64,000 nt of DNA from Citrifermentans bemidjiense Bem (GCF_000020725.1 NC_011146.1:952501-1016500), one strand, 5' to 3'. Positions 11,902-20,738 are shown, counted from the stretch's first letter. Numbers and translations: made by a program. Notes: generated from the letters alone by a model not told the origin.

Positions 11902-12828
11902 ATGTCCAAACTCACTCATGAAGATCCTCGTTCCTCGAAAGCCACCTTCTGGCTGATACTGACCACCTTCTTCTGGGGGGGCAGTTTCATCTTCAACAAG
12001 ATCGGTTTCCGGGAGATCCCGCCGGTCACCTTTTTGTTCTTCCGCTTCGCCCTGGCCACGCTGCTTATGGCGGCGATCTGCCTGCCGCGCCTGAAGCGCT
12101 TCAACCGGAATGTTCTGAGAAAGGGTCTTATCGTCGGAGCCGCTCTTGCCGCCACCAACCTCTCCTTCGTCCTCGGGGTGAGCGGGACCAGCGTCTCTCG
12201 CGCCGGATTCCTTAACAACCTGTTCGTGCTCATCATTCCCTTGCTTTGCTTCGCCTTCTGGCGCGAGCGCTTCGACCGCTGGACCGCGACCGGGCTCTTT
12301 CTGGCCCTCGCCGGCCTGTGGCAGCTGGCCCAGGGCGGGGTGGAAGGGTTCAACAAGGGGGATCTGCTCTCCACCCTGTGCGCGCTCTTCATCGCCCTGC
12401 ACATCATTTCGGTGTCGAAGCTTTTGCGGGACGAAGACGTCTACCTGTTGAGCCTGGTGCAATTCGCCACGGTTACGGCGGTAGGGGGCCTGCTGTTCCT
12501 GGTGCTCCCGGCGCCTCCTTTTGCCATCGGCCCGGTCTCGGGCGGGTCGCTCCTTTACTGCGCCATCTTCCCGACCGTGATCTGTTTCACCCTGCAAAAC
12601 ACCTATCAGCGCTACACCACCCCCACCAAGGCTGGGCTCATCTACACCATGGACCCGGTCTGGAGCATGCTGGGGGGGACGCTGATCCTGGGGGAGCGGC
12701 TGACCGCGGGGGAGTCGCTCGGCTGTTCCCTCATCTTTGCCTCCGTCGTCCTTCCCCTTTCGATCAAGCGCCTGCGTGAGCGGCACCTGGGGATCGACTA
12801 CCGCGCCGAGGGCGCAGCTGCTGAGTAG
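11902..12828 (+). CDS. EamA/DMT-family inner membrane transporter
   Basis: A 308-aa protein with about ten hydrophobic helices in two homologous EamA halves (~15-150 and ~155-295), the drug/metabolite transporter fold. Family hallmarks are visible: FWGGSFIFNKIGFREIPPVT with F-R (FLFFRFALATL) in helix 2, and the second-half signature TYQRYTTPTKAGLIYTMDPVW...GGTLILGERLT. Members export amino acids, nucleotides or other metabolites; the substrate cannot be told. ATG at 11902 has no ribosome binding site, consistent with a leaderless message from the promoter just upstream. It stands alone. Confidence 0.88.
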   Translation: MSKLTHEDPRSSKATFWLILTTFFWGGSFIFNKIGFREIPPVTFLFFRFALATLLMAAICLPRLKRFNRNVLRKGLIVGAALAATNLSFVLGVSGTSVSRAGFLNNLFVLIIPLLCFAFWRERFDRWTATGLFLALAGLWQLAQGGVEGFNKGDLLSTLCALFIALHIISVSKLLRDEDVYLLSLVQFATVTAVGGLLFLVLPAPPFAIGPVSGGSLLYCAIFPTVICFTLQNTYQRYTTPTKAGLIYTMDPVWSMLGGTLILGERLTAGESLGCSLIFASVVLPLSIKRLRERHLGIDYRAEGAAAE

Positions 12829-12920
12829 GCAGTATGCGCCGCAGGTCGCTTTGATTGACTTCACTACATTCTCGGATACGCTCGCGCAGGTATTTCATCG
12901 CGACTTTATAAGGAGGGGGC

Positions 12921-13706
12921 ATGCCCGAACTGCCGGATCTCACCATATACGCGGAGAACCTGGCCAGGAAGCTGACCGGGAAGAAGATAGCGACAGTTTC
13001 CTTCCATGACAGGGGACGTCTGAACGTAGCTCCCGATGAACTATCCGCCGCGCTCATAGGTGCAAAGGTCACCGCCGTGCGCAGGACCGGAAAGCAGGTT
13101 TCTTTCCAGGCCGACAACGGCGCCATGTTGCGGGTTCACCTCATGCTGACCGGCGGCTTCGTGCTGACCAGCACCGAGCATCTGGACCGTCTGGAGGCGC
13201 CGGTGGTGACTGTCACCTTCAACGACGGTTCCGCGCTCGCGGTTTCGGATCCCAAGGGGTGGGCGACGCTCACCTTGAACCCGCAGCCGGAGCGGGAGGC
13301 GCCGGACGCCTTGGAGCTAAGCGCCGATCAGTTGCAGCAGCTGTGCGCGAAGCAGCCGAAGGCGCTGATCAAGGCGCTGCTCCTGGACCAGGCGCTCATC
13401 GGCGGCATCGGCAACGCCTACGCCGACGAAATCCTGTGGGAGGCGCGCATCTCCCCCAAATCGGTGGCGGGAAAGCTTCCCCCCGAGGCGGTCTCGGCGC
13501 TGGCGCGGGCCATTCCCGCCGTTCTCAAGGACGCCATATCGGAACTCCGCAAACGCCACCCGGACATGGTCGCCGGCGAGTACCGCGAGTTTCTCAAGGT
13601 GCACCGCCCCGGCCTGAAGCAATCCCCCACCGGCGCGCCCGTCATCAAGGAGAACATCTCCTCCAAGCAGACCTACTACACCGACGAACAGCAGCTCTAC
13701 AAATAA
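12921..13706 (+). CDS. Fpg/Nei-family DNA glycosylase lacking zinc-finger cysteines
   Basis: A 261-aa base-excision repair glycosylase/AP lyase. The catalytic N-terminus PELPDL (Pro2, Glu3 after Met removal), Lys58 (RRTGKQ) in the family's beta-lysine position and the helix-two-turn-helix segment (GIGNAYADEILW, 162-173) are all intact. The C-terminal hairpin that normally carries four zinc-binding cysteines has none: residues 228-261 read HRPGLKQSPTG... and KQTYYTDEQQ, so the fold of the finger seems kept without metal, as in NEIL1-type 'zincless' enzymes. Lys249 aligns with the usual Arg. AAGGAGG precedes ATG. Whether it prefers oxidised purines or pyrimidines cannot be told. Confidence 0.88.
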   Translation: MPELPDLTIYAENLARKLTGKKIATVSFHDRGRLNVAPDELSAALIGAKVTAVRRTGKQVSFQADNGAMLRVHLMLTGGFVLTSTEHLDRLEAPVVTVTFNDGSALAVSDPKGWATLTLNPQPEREAPDALELSADQLQQLCAKQPKALIKALLLDQALIGGIGNAYADEILWEARISPKSVAGKLPPEAVSALARAIPAVLKDAISELRKRHPDMVAGEYREFLKVHRPGLKQSPTGAPVIKENISSKQTYYTDEQQLYK

Positions 13707-14011
13707 GAACCCAAGGGGGCGCGGGGGGATCCCCGCCGCCCCCGAACGCAGCATAGCCGCCCCTTTATCCTCTTTTGCCCGCCGCCTAGCTCAGCTAATC
13801 CCTTCCCGTATTCCTTCGCCTGCGCCTGCCGGACCGATCCTCTCGCTCTTTGCCGGAGCAGAACTTTCGCGGCTGTTTTTCGTGATGGATTGGATTCAAC
13901 TTTCCGGACCCTCTGCGTTGACAACAAGAGAAAGCCGGATACTTTTAGACAGTTGGTTTTTGCTAATGTTGCATCAAAGCCACCGGCTACGGCCAAAAGG
14001 GGAGAAAAAAC
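13707..14011. other. 305-base intergenic region
   Basis: Just after the glycosylase gene lies a GC-rich hairpin (13714-13742, GGGGGCG ... CGCCCCC) without a T-run, a possible weak terminator. TTGACA at 13918-13923 is a candidate -35 for the downstream gene, but no convincing -10 is seen at the right distance. AAAAGGGGAG just before 14012 is the ribosome binding site. Nothing else is recognised. Confidence 0.4.
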
Positions 14012-14533
14012 ATGAAAAAGTTTCTGTGGATGGCGGTCGTTTCTCTGTTTGCGTTGAGCATGGCGATCCCCGCACTCGCGGCGGAGAAGATGTCGAGGCA
14101 CGACAAGGCGTTCGTGAAGGAAGCTGCCAGCGGCGGGATGATGGAGGTCGAGGCGGGACGTCTGGCCCAGCAGAAGGGAGCCTCACAGGAGATCAAGGAC
14201 TTCGGGCAGATGATGGTCACCGACCATGGCAAGGCCAATGATGAATTGGATAGCATCATCTCCAAGAAGCAACTGAAAAAGCCGGCCAAGATGGAGGCCA
14301 AGCATAAGAAGATGGTTGACCAGCTAAATGCATTGTCCGGCGCCGAGTTCGACAAGAAATACGCCAAGGAAATGGTCAAGGACCATGAGAAGGACGTGGC
14401 GACGTTCAAAAAGGCGAGCACAAAGGTGAAGGATCCCGAACTGAAGGGGTGGGTGGACAAGACCTTGCCGGTTCTCGAACAGCACCTGCAGCACGCAAAG
14501 GACATGGCCAAGAAGCTCGGGGTCGAGAAATAA
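14012..14533 (+). CDS. DUF4142 periplasmic protein
   Basis: A 173-aa protein with a signal peptide (residues 1-23, cleavage after IPALA). The mature part is two long-helix pairs typical of DUF4142, a ferritin-like four-helix bundle: DKAFVKEAASGGMMEVEAG, FGQMMVTDHGKAND, FDKKYAKEMVKDHEKDVATF and LPVLEQHLQHAKDMA. The conserved His-containing motifs (DHGKAN, DHEKDV, QHLQHA) resemble metal-site positions, but no metal role is proven for the family. It is a single-gene unit with its own strong terminator; members are often stress-induced envelope proteins (inference). Confidence 0.9.
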   Translation: MKKFLWMAVVSLFALSMAIPALAAEKMSRHDKAFVKEAASGGMMEVEAGRLAQQKGASQEIKDFGQMMVTDHGKANDELDSIISKKQLKKPAKMEAKHKKMVDQLNALSGAEFDKKYAKEMVKDHEKDVATFKKASTKVKDPELKGWVDKTLPVLEQHLQHAKDMAKKLGVEK

Positions 14534-14562
14534 CGGCGCCTCCAGCATCTGCAAGAACAGCG

Positions 14563-14597
14563 ATGGGGCTTCGGGAAAACCCGAAGCCCCATTTTTG
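14563..14597 (+). terminator. Rho-independent terminator
   Basis: A perfect 13-bp stem (ATGGGGCTTCGGG / CCCGAAGCCCCAT) with an AAAA loop is followed by TTTT. It ends the DUF4142 gene, just before the convergent end of malQ. Confidence 0.93.
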
Positions 14598-14610
14598 CGC
14601 CCGGCGATTA

Positions 14611-16104
14611 TCAATCCTGCGCCCGTCCGTAGCAGATCGTCATCTCGGCGAGACGGGAAGCGACCTCTCCAAGATCGCCTGGCGGGACCCTCCACTCCCA
14701 ATTCCCTTCCGCTTTCCCTGGTTTGTTCATCCTCGATTCCTCGCCCGCCCCTAAGACGTCCTGCATCTGAATCACCGCCGTATGCGCTACCGACATCAGC
14801 GCCAGCCGGATCAGTTCCCAGTTCACTCCGTTCTCAGCCCGCCGCCCCAGATAGCGGAAGAGTTCTTGCCGCTCCTTATCGTCGGCGCCATGGTACCACC
14901 CCGTGACGGTGGCGGTGTCGTGGGTGCCGGTGTAGGCCACGCTGTTGCGGGGGTGGAGGTGCGGCAGGTAGCTCTTTTCATGCGCCTCCTTCTGGAACCC
15001 CAAGAGGAGCACCTTCATCCCGGGGATAGCGTACCGTGCCATGGTCTCCCTGACCTCGGCGCCGATGGTCCCCAGGTCCTCGGCGATCACCGGGAAGAGG
15101 GGATAGTGCTGCAGCATTGCGTTGAAGAATTCCTGCGTCGGGGTTTGCTGCCAGCTACCCCTGAGCCCGTTTTGCTCCCCTGCCGGGACCTCCCAATAGG
15201 AGATCAGGCCGCGGAAATGGTCGATCCTCACAAAGTCGTACTGCCTGAACAGGTAGTGAAAGCGCCTGATCCACCAGTTGAAACCGTTACGCTTCAGCCC
15301 GTCCCAGTCGTATACCGCGCAGTTGAAGAGCTGCCCTTCGGCGCTGAAGGCATCGGGGGGGCTCCCGGCGAGGACGTAAGGCTTTTTCCGCTCATCGACC
15401 TTGAACAGTTCCGGATTGGTCCAGATGTCCACGGCATCGTAGTTCATGAACATGGGGAAGTCGCCGATGATCCGGATCCCCTTGCCGTTGCAGTAGTTCT
15501 TCAGCAGGTGCCACTGCTTGAAGAAGAGGTACTGCAGGAATTTCTCCAGCTCTACCTCGTCCCAGAACTCTTCACGCAGCAGCTGCACCTTCTCGCTGTT
15601 GCGGTTGATGAGTTCCTGCGGCCATTCGGTCAGCGGGGCATTGCCGAGATGATTGCTGAGCGCGGTAAAGAGGGCATGGTCCTCAAGCCACATCGAGTTG
15701 CCCCGGCAGAACCTGGCGTAGTCCTCCGGTACGCCTCCCTTCTGGAAGCGGGTGTGCGCCCGCTGGAAAAGCTGCCGCTTGAAACGCGAAGCGGCCTGGT
15801 AATCCACTCGGTGTTCCGGGAAGCGGGGACGGTCCTCCACCTCCTGCTGCGTCAGGAGCCCCTCCGCCGCCAGCAACTCAGGGCTGATTAGGGCGGTATT
15901 CCCGGCGCAGGAGGAGAGGGAGCTGAAGGGGGAGTCGAAATACCTCTTGTTGGTGGGGTTGAGCGGCAGGATCTGCCAGTAGCTCTGTTTTGCCTCGCAC
16001 AGGAAATCGGCGAACCCGTAGGCGCCGGCGCCAAAGTCTCCTATGCCGAATGGGGAGGGGAGGGAAGTGATGTGACAGAGAATCCCGCTACCGCGCTTTT
16101 TCAT
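14611..16104 (-). CDS. malQ: 4-alpha-glucanotransferase (amylomaltase)
   Basis: A 497-aa GH77 enzyme that transfers alpha-1,4-glucan segments between maltooligosaccharides. Seen: RGSGILCHITSLPSPFGIGD at the N-terminus, WQILPLNPT, the nucleophile region VRIDHFRGL, the acid/base region VIAEDLGTI and the substrate loop YTGTHDTATVTGWY. Length matches bacterial MalQ of the short (~500 aa) type. The start follows GGGAGG. It is probably a single gene; GlgX, which debranches glycogen and would supply its substrates, is encoded at 20854. Together they suggest glycogen turnover. Confidence 0.96.
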   Translation of the reverse strand: MKKRGSGILCHITSLPSPFGIGDFGAGAYGFADFLCEAKQSYWQILPLNPTNKRYFDSPFSSLSSCAGNTALISPELLAAEGLLTQQEVEDRPRFPEHRVDYQAASRFKRQLFQRAHTRFQKGGVPEDYARFCRGNSMWLEDHALFTALSNHLGNAPLTEWPQELINRNSEKVQLLREEFWDEVELEKFLQYLFFKQWHLLKNYCNGKGIRIIGDFPMFMNYDAVDIWTNPELFKVDERKKPYVLAGSPPDAFSAEGQLFNCAVYDWDGLKRNGFNWWIRRFHYLFRQYDFVRIDHFRGLISYWEVPAGEQNGLRGSWQQTPTQEFFNAMLQHYPLFPVIAEDLGTIGAEVRETMARYAIPGMKVLLLGFQKEAHEKSYLPHLHPRNSVAYTGTHDTATVTGWYHGADDKERQELFRYLGRRAENGVNWELIRLALMSVAHTAVIQMQDVLGAGEESRMNKPGKAEGNWEWRVPPGDLGEVASRLAEMTICYGRAQD

Positions 16105-16121
16105 AAATCCTCCCGTAGAAA

Positions 16122-16154
16122 AGCCCCACCTGCGTGGAACAGGTGAGGCTTTGT
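16122..16154 (-). terminator. Terminator of cytochrome gene
   Basis: Read on the minus strand, AAAGCCTCACCTG pairs with CAGGTGGGGCTTT (7-base loop) and ends in TTTTC, about 40 bases after the cytochrome stop codon and just before malQ. Confidence 0.78.
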
Positions 16155-16195
16155 GGATGATTCCGGCGTCACTGACGGTGCTCCCTAACCGGAGG

Positions 16196-17737
16196 CTAGA
16201 GCACCCGCAGGAAGGCGACCAGATTCGTCTCCTCCTCAGCGGAAAGCTTGAGCCCGAGCACCAGGTTGAAGAACTTCACCGTGTCCTCCAGGGTGAAGCA
16301 ACGACCGTCATGCATGTACGGCGGGCTTTCCTTGATCCCCCTCAGGGTGAAGGTTTTGATGGGGCCATCGCCCGGCTCGCGGGTGAAGCGCTCCATCTGC
16401 AGGTCGTGCATCTGGTGGTCCAGGTAGAACGGGGCAGGGTGGCAAGTGCCGCATCTACCCTTCCCGAAGAAGATCTTCTGGCCGGCTATTTCCGCCGGTG
16501 TAGCTTTCATGGGGGCCAGATAACCGGCAGGGTCGAGCTTGGGTGCTGGAGGTACGTCGAACATGTTCTGCATCTGGGCCATGTGGCTGACCTGGACTCG
16601 GCTCAGGATGTTCATCCCTTTTTTGGCGGCGTGGATTTCGTCGCCGTTGAAGTAGGCGGTGCGCTGCTCGAATTCGGTAAAATCCTCGACCGAGCGCAGG
16701 CTGCGCTTGGACGAGTGGATCTGCTGGTTGAAGAGCCCCCTGAGGCTAACCGTGTCGAGCCGGAAGCGGCGCTCCTGGGGACGGATGTCGGGGCTCAGGT
16801 GGAACTGGGCGGTGGTGTGCCCGTTGACGTGGCAGTCGAGGCAGGCGACCCCGAGGCTGGCCTGGGGGGATTTGCGGTCGTCGGTGGGGTTGAACTCCTC
16901 CTGCGGGAAGGGGGTCACCAGCATCCGCAAGCCGTCCAACTGCACCGGGGTGAGAAGGTCCTTGAAGAGGCGGTAGAAGTTGTTTATGCTGACCACCTCG
17001 CCGCGGGAGACGTCACCCAGTTCCGGGCGGTTCTGCAGGAAGATGGCGGGTGGGAACTCGGGGAGGAAGGCATCGGGTATGTCGAAATCTACATCGAAGC
17101 GCTGCAGCCTCGGGAACATGTCGATCTGGATCTGGGGGAAGACCTGCCCGCCATTGACCTGCTTGGGATGAGGCAGCGGCGGGTAAGGAAAGAGGTTGCC
17201 GGATCTGATCTGCTCGGGGGACATCGCCGACAACTTCTCCCAGTTAGTTCCTTGGGCAAGCAGCGCAGTCGGACCCACCGCAATGTGCTTGCCGCGCGAC
17301 ATCTTCACGTCAGAAGAGAGGTTCGGCTTCAGGTTGTACCTCATTTCCAGAAGGTGCCTCTGAGTCGCCATCACCTTAGGCTTATCGGCCACATCCTTCT
17401 GGTACACCTCCTGGAAGGTGGTCATCGGCTTCTTGGCATCGAGGGGGTCACGGTAGAAGTCGAAACCGAGAATCTTCCCCTCGTCGGGCTGGTTCTTGAA
17501 GGCTGTCGAGGCTGGTTCCGCCTTCGTTGCCATGAACAGATCCGAGTTGTCGTGCTGGCCCTTTTGCTGCTCGGGGCGGGTTCTTGCCACCTCCCTGGGC
17601 GTCTGCGCATCCTGGACCGCGTCGTAGGGCGCCTTCCTGGCGTTCTCTCCCTGGGGCTGTGTCCAGGATCTCGTCGCCGGAATGATCAGGGCTGCTGCAA
17701 GAAAGAGTGACGAAACGAGCGCGGCGTCTTTTCTCAT
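16196..17737 (-). CDS. Di-haem c-type cytochrome of peroxidase/MauG-like type
   Basis: A 513-aa exported protein (signal peptide ~1-26). It has two haem-attachment motifs, CLDCH (299-303) and CGTCH (429-433), about 130 residues apart, with sequence around the second (FFGKGRCGTCHPAPFYLD, later FTLRGIKESPPYMHDGRC and TLEDTVKFFN) typical of the bacterial cytochrome c peroxidase/MauG superfamily. The ~290-residue N-terminal part before the first haem is unusually long for a simple peroxidase. It likely acts in the periplasm on peroxide or in electron transfer. The start at 17737 follows AAAAGGGAG; in-frame codons upstream precede the signal peptide and are unlikely to be used. No partner gene is adjacent. 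Confidence 0.85.
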   Translation of the reverse strand: MRKDAALVSSLFLAAALIIPATRSWTQPQGENARKAPYDAVQDAQTPREVARTRPEQQKGQHDNSDLFMATKAEPASTAFKNQPDEGKILGFDFYRDPLDAKKPMTTFQEVYQKDVADKPKVMATQRHLLEMRYNLKPNLSSDVKMSRGKHIAVGPTALLAQGTNWEKLSAMSPEQIRSGNLFPYPPLPHPKQVNGGQVFPQIQIDMFPRLQRFDVDFDIPDAFLPEFPPAIFLQNRPELGDVSRGEVVSINNFYRLFKDLLTPVQLDGLRMLVTPFPQEEFNPTDDRKSPQASLGVACLDCHVNGHTTAQFHLSPDIRPQERRFRLDTVSLRGLFNQQIHSSKRSLRSVEDFTEFEQRTAYFNGDEIHAAKKGMNILSRVQVSHMAQMQNMFDVPPAPKLDPAGYLAPMKATPAEIAGQKIFFGKGRCGTCHPAPFYLDHQMHDLQMERFTREPGDGPIKTFTLRGIKESPPYMHDGRCFTLEDTVKFFNLVLGLKLSAEEETNLVAFLRVL

Positions 17738-17907
17738 GTTTAGCTCCCTTTTATTGGTTGTAATATTTGAACCAGCTAATTTTTGCACAGCTCCTTTGGA
17801 AGTCAACGCCAAGTCGATGAGGGCGAGTCCACAGCCTCACTACTTGCAGTGAGGGGCGAAGCTCGCGCGGTACCGCTCCAGAGGCGGTTGAGCAGGTTTG
17901 TTAGTTT

Positions 17908-17936
17908 TTGCAGATGTTGCCGGCAAGTTGTATACT
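17908..17936 (+). promoter_or_regulatory. Sigma-70 promoter of Gly-rich protein gene
   Basis: TTGCAG, a 17-base spacer and TATACT, 37 bases ahead of the ATG at 17974. A 7-bp inverted repeat (CCTCACT / AGTGAGG, 17835-17854) lies upstream and could be a regulatory site. Confidence 0.62.
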
Positions 17937-17973
17937 GGACTGGTCAAAGTCCCGTCATTAAAGGAGGGGAGCT

Positions 17974-18525
17974 ATGAAAGTCATTAAGATGAGAGCGCTC
18001 ATCATACCGATGTTAGTCGCAGCCTGGTCGGTGCTATCGGCCGCAGAGGTGAGCTATGCGGACAGAGGTGGCGGCGGGGGGGGCGAGCAGGTGGCGCGCG
18101 CCGCCGGACGCAGCGGAGGTACCAGTTACGGCGGCCGCGGCGGCTATGTCGGCCGCGGTGGATACACCGGACGCGGCGGCTACTCCGGGGGCGGCTACGG
18201 TACCAGATACCTGGGACCCAGCCACAGCTACAGCCATTTCTCCGGCAGCGTGTGGATAGGCCCCGGCTTCGGGTTCTGGGATCCTTGGTATTACCCCTAT
18301 TACCAGTATCCCAGTTACCGCTACTACGCTCCACCAACAGTGGTGGTTCCGCAGGAGCCGCAGGAGTACGTTCTCCCCGAAAGCCAGCAGGAGACGGGAT
18401 ACTGGTATTACTGCCGGAACCCGCAGGGGTACTACCCTTACGTTGAGCGCTGCCCAAGCGGCTGGATGAAAGTGGTTCCCGACACCGTACCCCCTGGGGA
18501 AGAGCAGCAGGACAAGGAGAAGTGA
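17974..18525 (+). CDS. Secreted Gly/Tyr-rich protein with YYC motif
   Basis: A 183-aa protein with a signal peptide (to ~28, VSYA). A low-complexity stretch (~31-75) contains GGYxGRGGY-type repeats, followed by an aromatic region (WDPWYYPYYQYPSYRYY) and a C-terminal module with YWYYCRNPQGYYPYVERC...GW, a motif shared by many small proteobacterial envelope proteins of unknown function. The two cysteines of that motif could form a disulfide. AAAGGAGGGG precedes the ATG. The gene sits one base from the following lipoprotein gene, so the two are co-expressed, likely as envelope-associated partners (inference). Confidence 0.85.
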   Translation: MKVIKMRALIIPMLVAAWSVLSAAEVSYADRGGGGGGEQVARAAGRSGGTSYGGRGGYVGRGGYTGRGGYSGGGYGTRYLGPSHSYSHFSGSVWIGPGFGFWDPWYYPYYQYPSYRYYAPPTVVVPQEPQEYVLPESQQETGYWYYCRNPQGYYPYVERCPSGWMKVVPDTVPPGEEQQDKEK

Positions 18526-18526
18526 C

Positions 18527-19057
18527 ATGAAAAAACATTCCAGAACAGCGGCCTGGTTGCTGCTGGCCCTCTTGGGGGTGAGCGGGTGCGCAACTGTTCC
18601 CACCGGCCCCAGCGTCAGGGTGCTGCCGGCTCCCGGTAAGTCATTCGAACAGTTCATGGCCGAGGATGCGGTCTGCAGGCGCTGGTCCGAGCAGCAACTG
18701 GGCCTGAACCGCCAGGACACCGTCAACCAGAACACCGCAACCAGCGCAGTGGTCGGTACTGCCGTAGGTGCCGGGGTCGGGGCGCTGCTGGGCGCAGCCG
18801 GCGGCAACGCGGGGACCGGAGCGGCTATAGGAGGAGGCACGGGGCTCCTGTTCGGGGCCGCCAGCGGCTCGGAATCCGGCCGGGCCTACGGTTACGAGGC
18901 GCAGCGGCTTTACGACAACACGTACGTTCAGTGCATGTACTCGAAGGGAAACCAGATCCCCGGCTCGGTGCGCAAGGTGCGCCGGGTGAGGACAGTTGCT
19001 CCTCCGCCTCCGCCCGACATGTACTCGGTCCCTCCCGATTACTACCCTGCCCGTTAG
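18527..19057 (+). CDS. Glycine-zipper lipoprotein
   Basis: A 176-aa lipoprotein. The signal peptide ends in the lipobox GVSG-C21. The central part (~70-125) is a glycine zipper (GTAVGAGVGALLGAAGGNAG and further GxxxG repeats), a membrane-inserting or oligomerising element seen in SlyB/YMGG-type outer-membrane lipoproteins. Conserved flanking parts include AEDAVCRRWSEQQLG and YDNTYVQCMYSKGNQIPG, with two further cysteines; the tail is Pro/Tyr-rich. It starts one base after the upstream gene and is followed by a terminator, so the two form a bicistronic unit. Confidence 0.9.
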   Translation: MKKHSRTAAWLLLALLGVSGCATVPTGPSVRVLPAPGKSFEQFMAEDAVCRRWSEQQLGLNRQDTVNQNTATSAVVGTAVGAGVGALLGAAGGNAGTGAAIGGGTGLLFGAASGSESGRAYGYEAQRLYDNTYVQCMYSKGNQIPGSVRKVRRVRTVAPPPPPDMYSVPPDYYPAR

Positions 19058-19059
19058 AG

Positions 19060-19086
19060 AGAAGGGCGCCGCGAGGCGCCCTTTCT
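19060..19086 (+). terminator. Rho-independent terminator
   Basis: An 11-bp stem (AGAAGGGCGCC / GGCGCCCTTTCT) with a GCGA tetraloop lies three bases after the lipoprotein stop codon. Confidence 0.8.
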
Positions 19087-19181
19087 GCTGTTTGTGAGAT
19101 TGTGATGATTAAACGTTTGTGCTATCTTGACAGGCCGCACCGCCTCCAGCATCCATAATCCCCGTTGATACCGAGGTCACC

Positions 19182-20738
19182 TTGCTGAACAGCATTACCA
19201 GCCACCGCCTTTTCCCGTGGATAGCCGCAGTTGCCAGCGGCATCCTCCTTTTCCTGGGCTATGCCGGCTTCGACCAGTTCTACCTGGAGTGGATCTTCCT
19301 GGTGCCGCTTTTCTGGGCACTGCGCGACGCGCGCCCCGGGCGCGCCTTTCTCATCGGCTGGGTTGCCGGTATCGTCGGGCACGGCGGCGGATTTTACTGG
19401 ATCATCGACATGTTCAAGCAGTTCGCCGGAGCCCCTCTCCCCTTTGCCCTGGTCGGGCTGGCGCTCCTGGCCGCGGCAAACGGCATCGTGGTTGCCGCCT
19501 GGGCCTGGGGAATAAGGGTCATCGCCGCCCGAGGCTGGCAGGTTATCTGGGTCGCCCCGGTGGTCTGGACGGCGATGGAGAAATTCTGGCCCGAGGTTTT
19601 CCCCAACTACCTCGGGGCGAGCCAGTACCGGCTGTCGCATCTGACGCAGATAGCGGATTTCGCCGGGATCCTCGGGGTGAGCTTCCTCGTGGTCTACATC
19701 AACGCAACGCTTTACTGGGTGACCGCCTGCTGGTTCGAGGAAAGGCGTCTCCCCTGGCGTGCGCTGTCGGCCTTGGCGCTATCGCTTCTGTTCGTGCTGG
19801 GGTACGGGGAGATGCGGCTTAAGGAGGTGGAGCGGCAGGTAGCAACGGCGCAGACCCTCAAGGTCGGGCTGGTACAGGCCAACCGGGGTGCCGCAGACCT
19901 GCACATCGACTCCGACACCGTGTTGCAGGAGCACCGGGACATGTCGCGGACCCTGGTGGAAAAGCAAAGGCCGGACCTGGTGGTCTGGCCGGAAGGGGTG
20001 CCGGTGAGCCTTTCCTTCCGGGAAGGGGTGCTCCCCACCGCGGCACTCGGGGACCTGGGCACCCCGCTTCTCTTCGGCGCCTGCCTGCGGGTAGCCGGCG
20101 GGATCTGCAACAGCGCCTTTCTGGTCGACGCCTCCGGGCGCATCCTGGGGAGCTACGACAAGACGGTGCTGGTTCCTTTCGGGGAGTACATACCTTTTGG
20201 CGACACCTTCCCGAGCCTCTACTCCTGGTCCCCCTACTCGAGCCGCTTCTGGCGCGGCCAGAGCGAGGAGCCGCTCCGACTGGGAGATCGCGTGCTCTCG
20301 CTCAGCATCTGCTATGAAGACATCTTCCCGCTGCACATCAGAAAACTCATGGCCGGCGGAAAGGAGAGACGCGTCCCCGAGGCGATGTTCAACCTCACCA
20401 ACGACTCATGGTACGGCAACTCGACCGAACCGGTGCAGCACCTGGCGCTGGCCAGCTTCCGCTCCATCGAGAACCGCCGCTCCCTGGTACGCGTCACCAA
20501 TACCGGCATTTCGGCTTTCGTGGATCCTGCCGGGCGCATCGTCAAGAGTACCGGCATCTGGACCAAGGAGGTCCTGGTGGACAAGATCCCGCTGTTACAG
20601 GGAGGGCGCCCCCCATATTCGGTGGCCGGAGACTGGATCGGCTGGCTCTGTGCCTTGCTCACTGCGTCAGCGATAACGTCGCCTATGTCTCGATGCGTCG
20701 CCAGAGAGAAGCTGGAAAAGGGTAAGCCCTGCGTTTGA
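19182..20738 (+). CDS. lnt: Apolipoprotein N-acyltransferase
   Basis: A 518-aa inner-membrane enzyme that adds the third acyl chain to the N-terminal cysteine of lipoproteins, the last step before Lol sorting. The N-terminal ~215 residues hold about six to seven membrane helices, followed by a periplasmic nitrilase domain with the full catalytic triad: Glu271 (WPEGVP), Lys327 (SYDKTVLVPFGEYIPFGD) and Cys377 (SICYED). The last hydrophobic helix is near the C-terminus. The start is TTG at 19182 with weak ribosome-binding bases. It is not in the Lol/Lpx cluster further down, although its product feeds that machinery. Confidence 0.95.
   Translation: MLNSITSHRLFPWIAAVASGILLFLGYAGFDQFYLEWIFLVPLFWALRDARPGRAFLIGWVAGIVGHGGGFYWIIDMFKQFAGAPLPFALVGLALLAAANGIVVAAWAWGIRVIAARGWQVIWVAPVVWTAMEKFWPEVFPNYLGASQYRLSHLTQIADFAGILGVSFLVVYINATLYWVTACWFEERRLPWRALSALALSLLFVLGYGEMRLKEVERQVATAQTLKVGLVQANRGAADLHIDSDTVLQEHRDMSRTLVEKQRPDLVVWPEGVPVSLSFREGVLPTAALGDLGTPLLFGACLRVAGGICNSAFLVDASGRILGSYDKTVLVPFGEYIPFGDTFPSLYSWSPYSSRFWRGQSEEPLRLGDRVLSLSICYEDIFPLHIRKLMAGGKERRVPEAMFNLTNDSWYGNSTEPVQHLALASFRSIENRRSLVRVTNTGISAFVDPAGRIVKSTGIWTKEVLVDKIPLLQGGRPPYSVAGDWIGWLCALLTASAITSPMSRCVAREKLEKGKPCV

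Noticed and set aside
16151-17710. 519-aa plus-strand ORF opposite the cytochrome gene
   Set aside because: Antisense shadow; the minus-strand frame has a signal peptide, ribosome binding site and two haem motifs.
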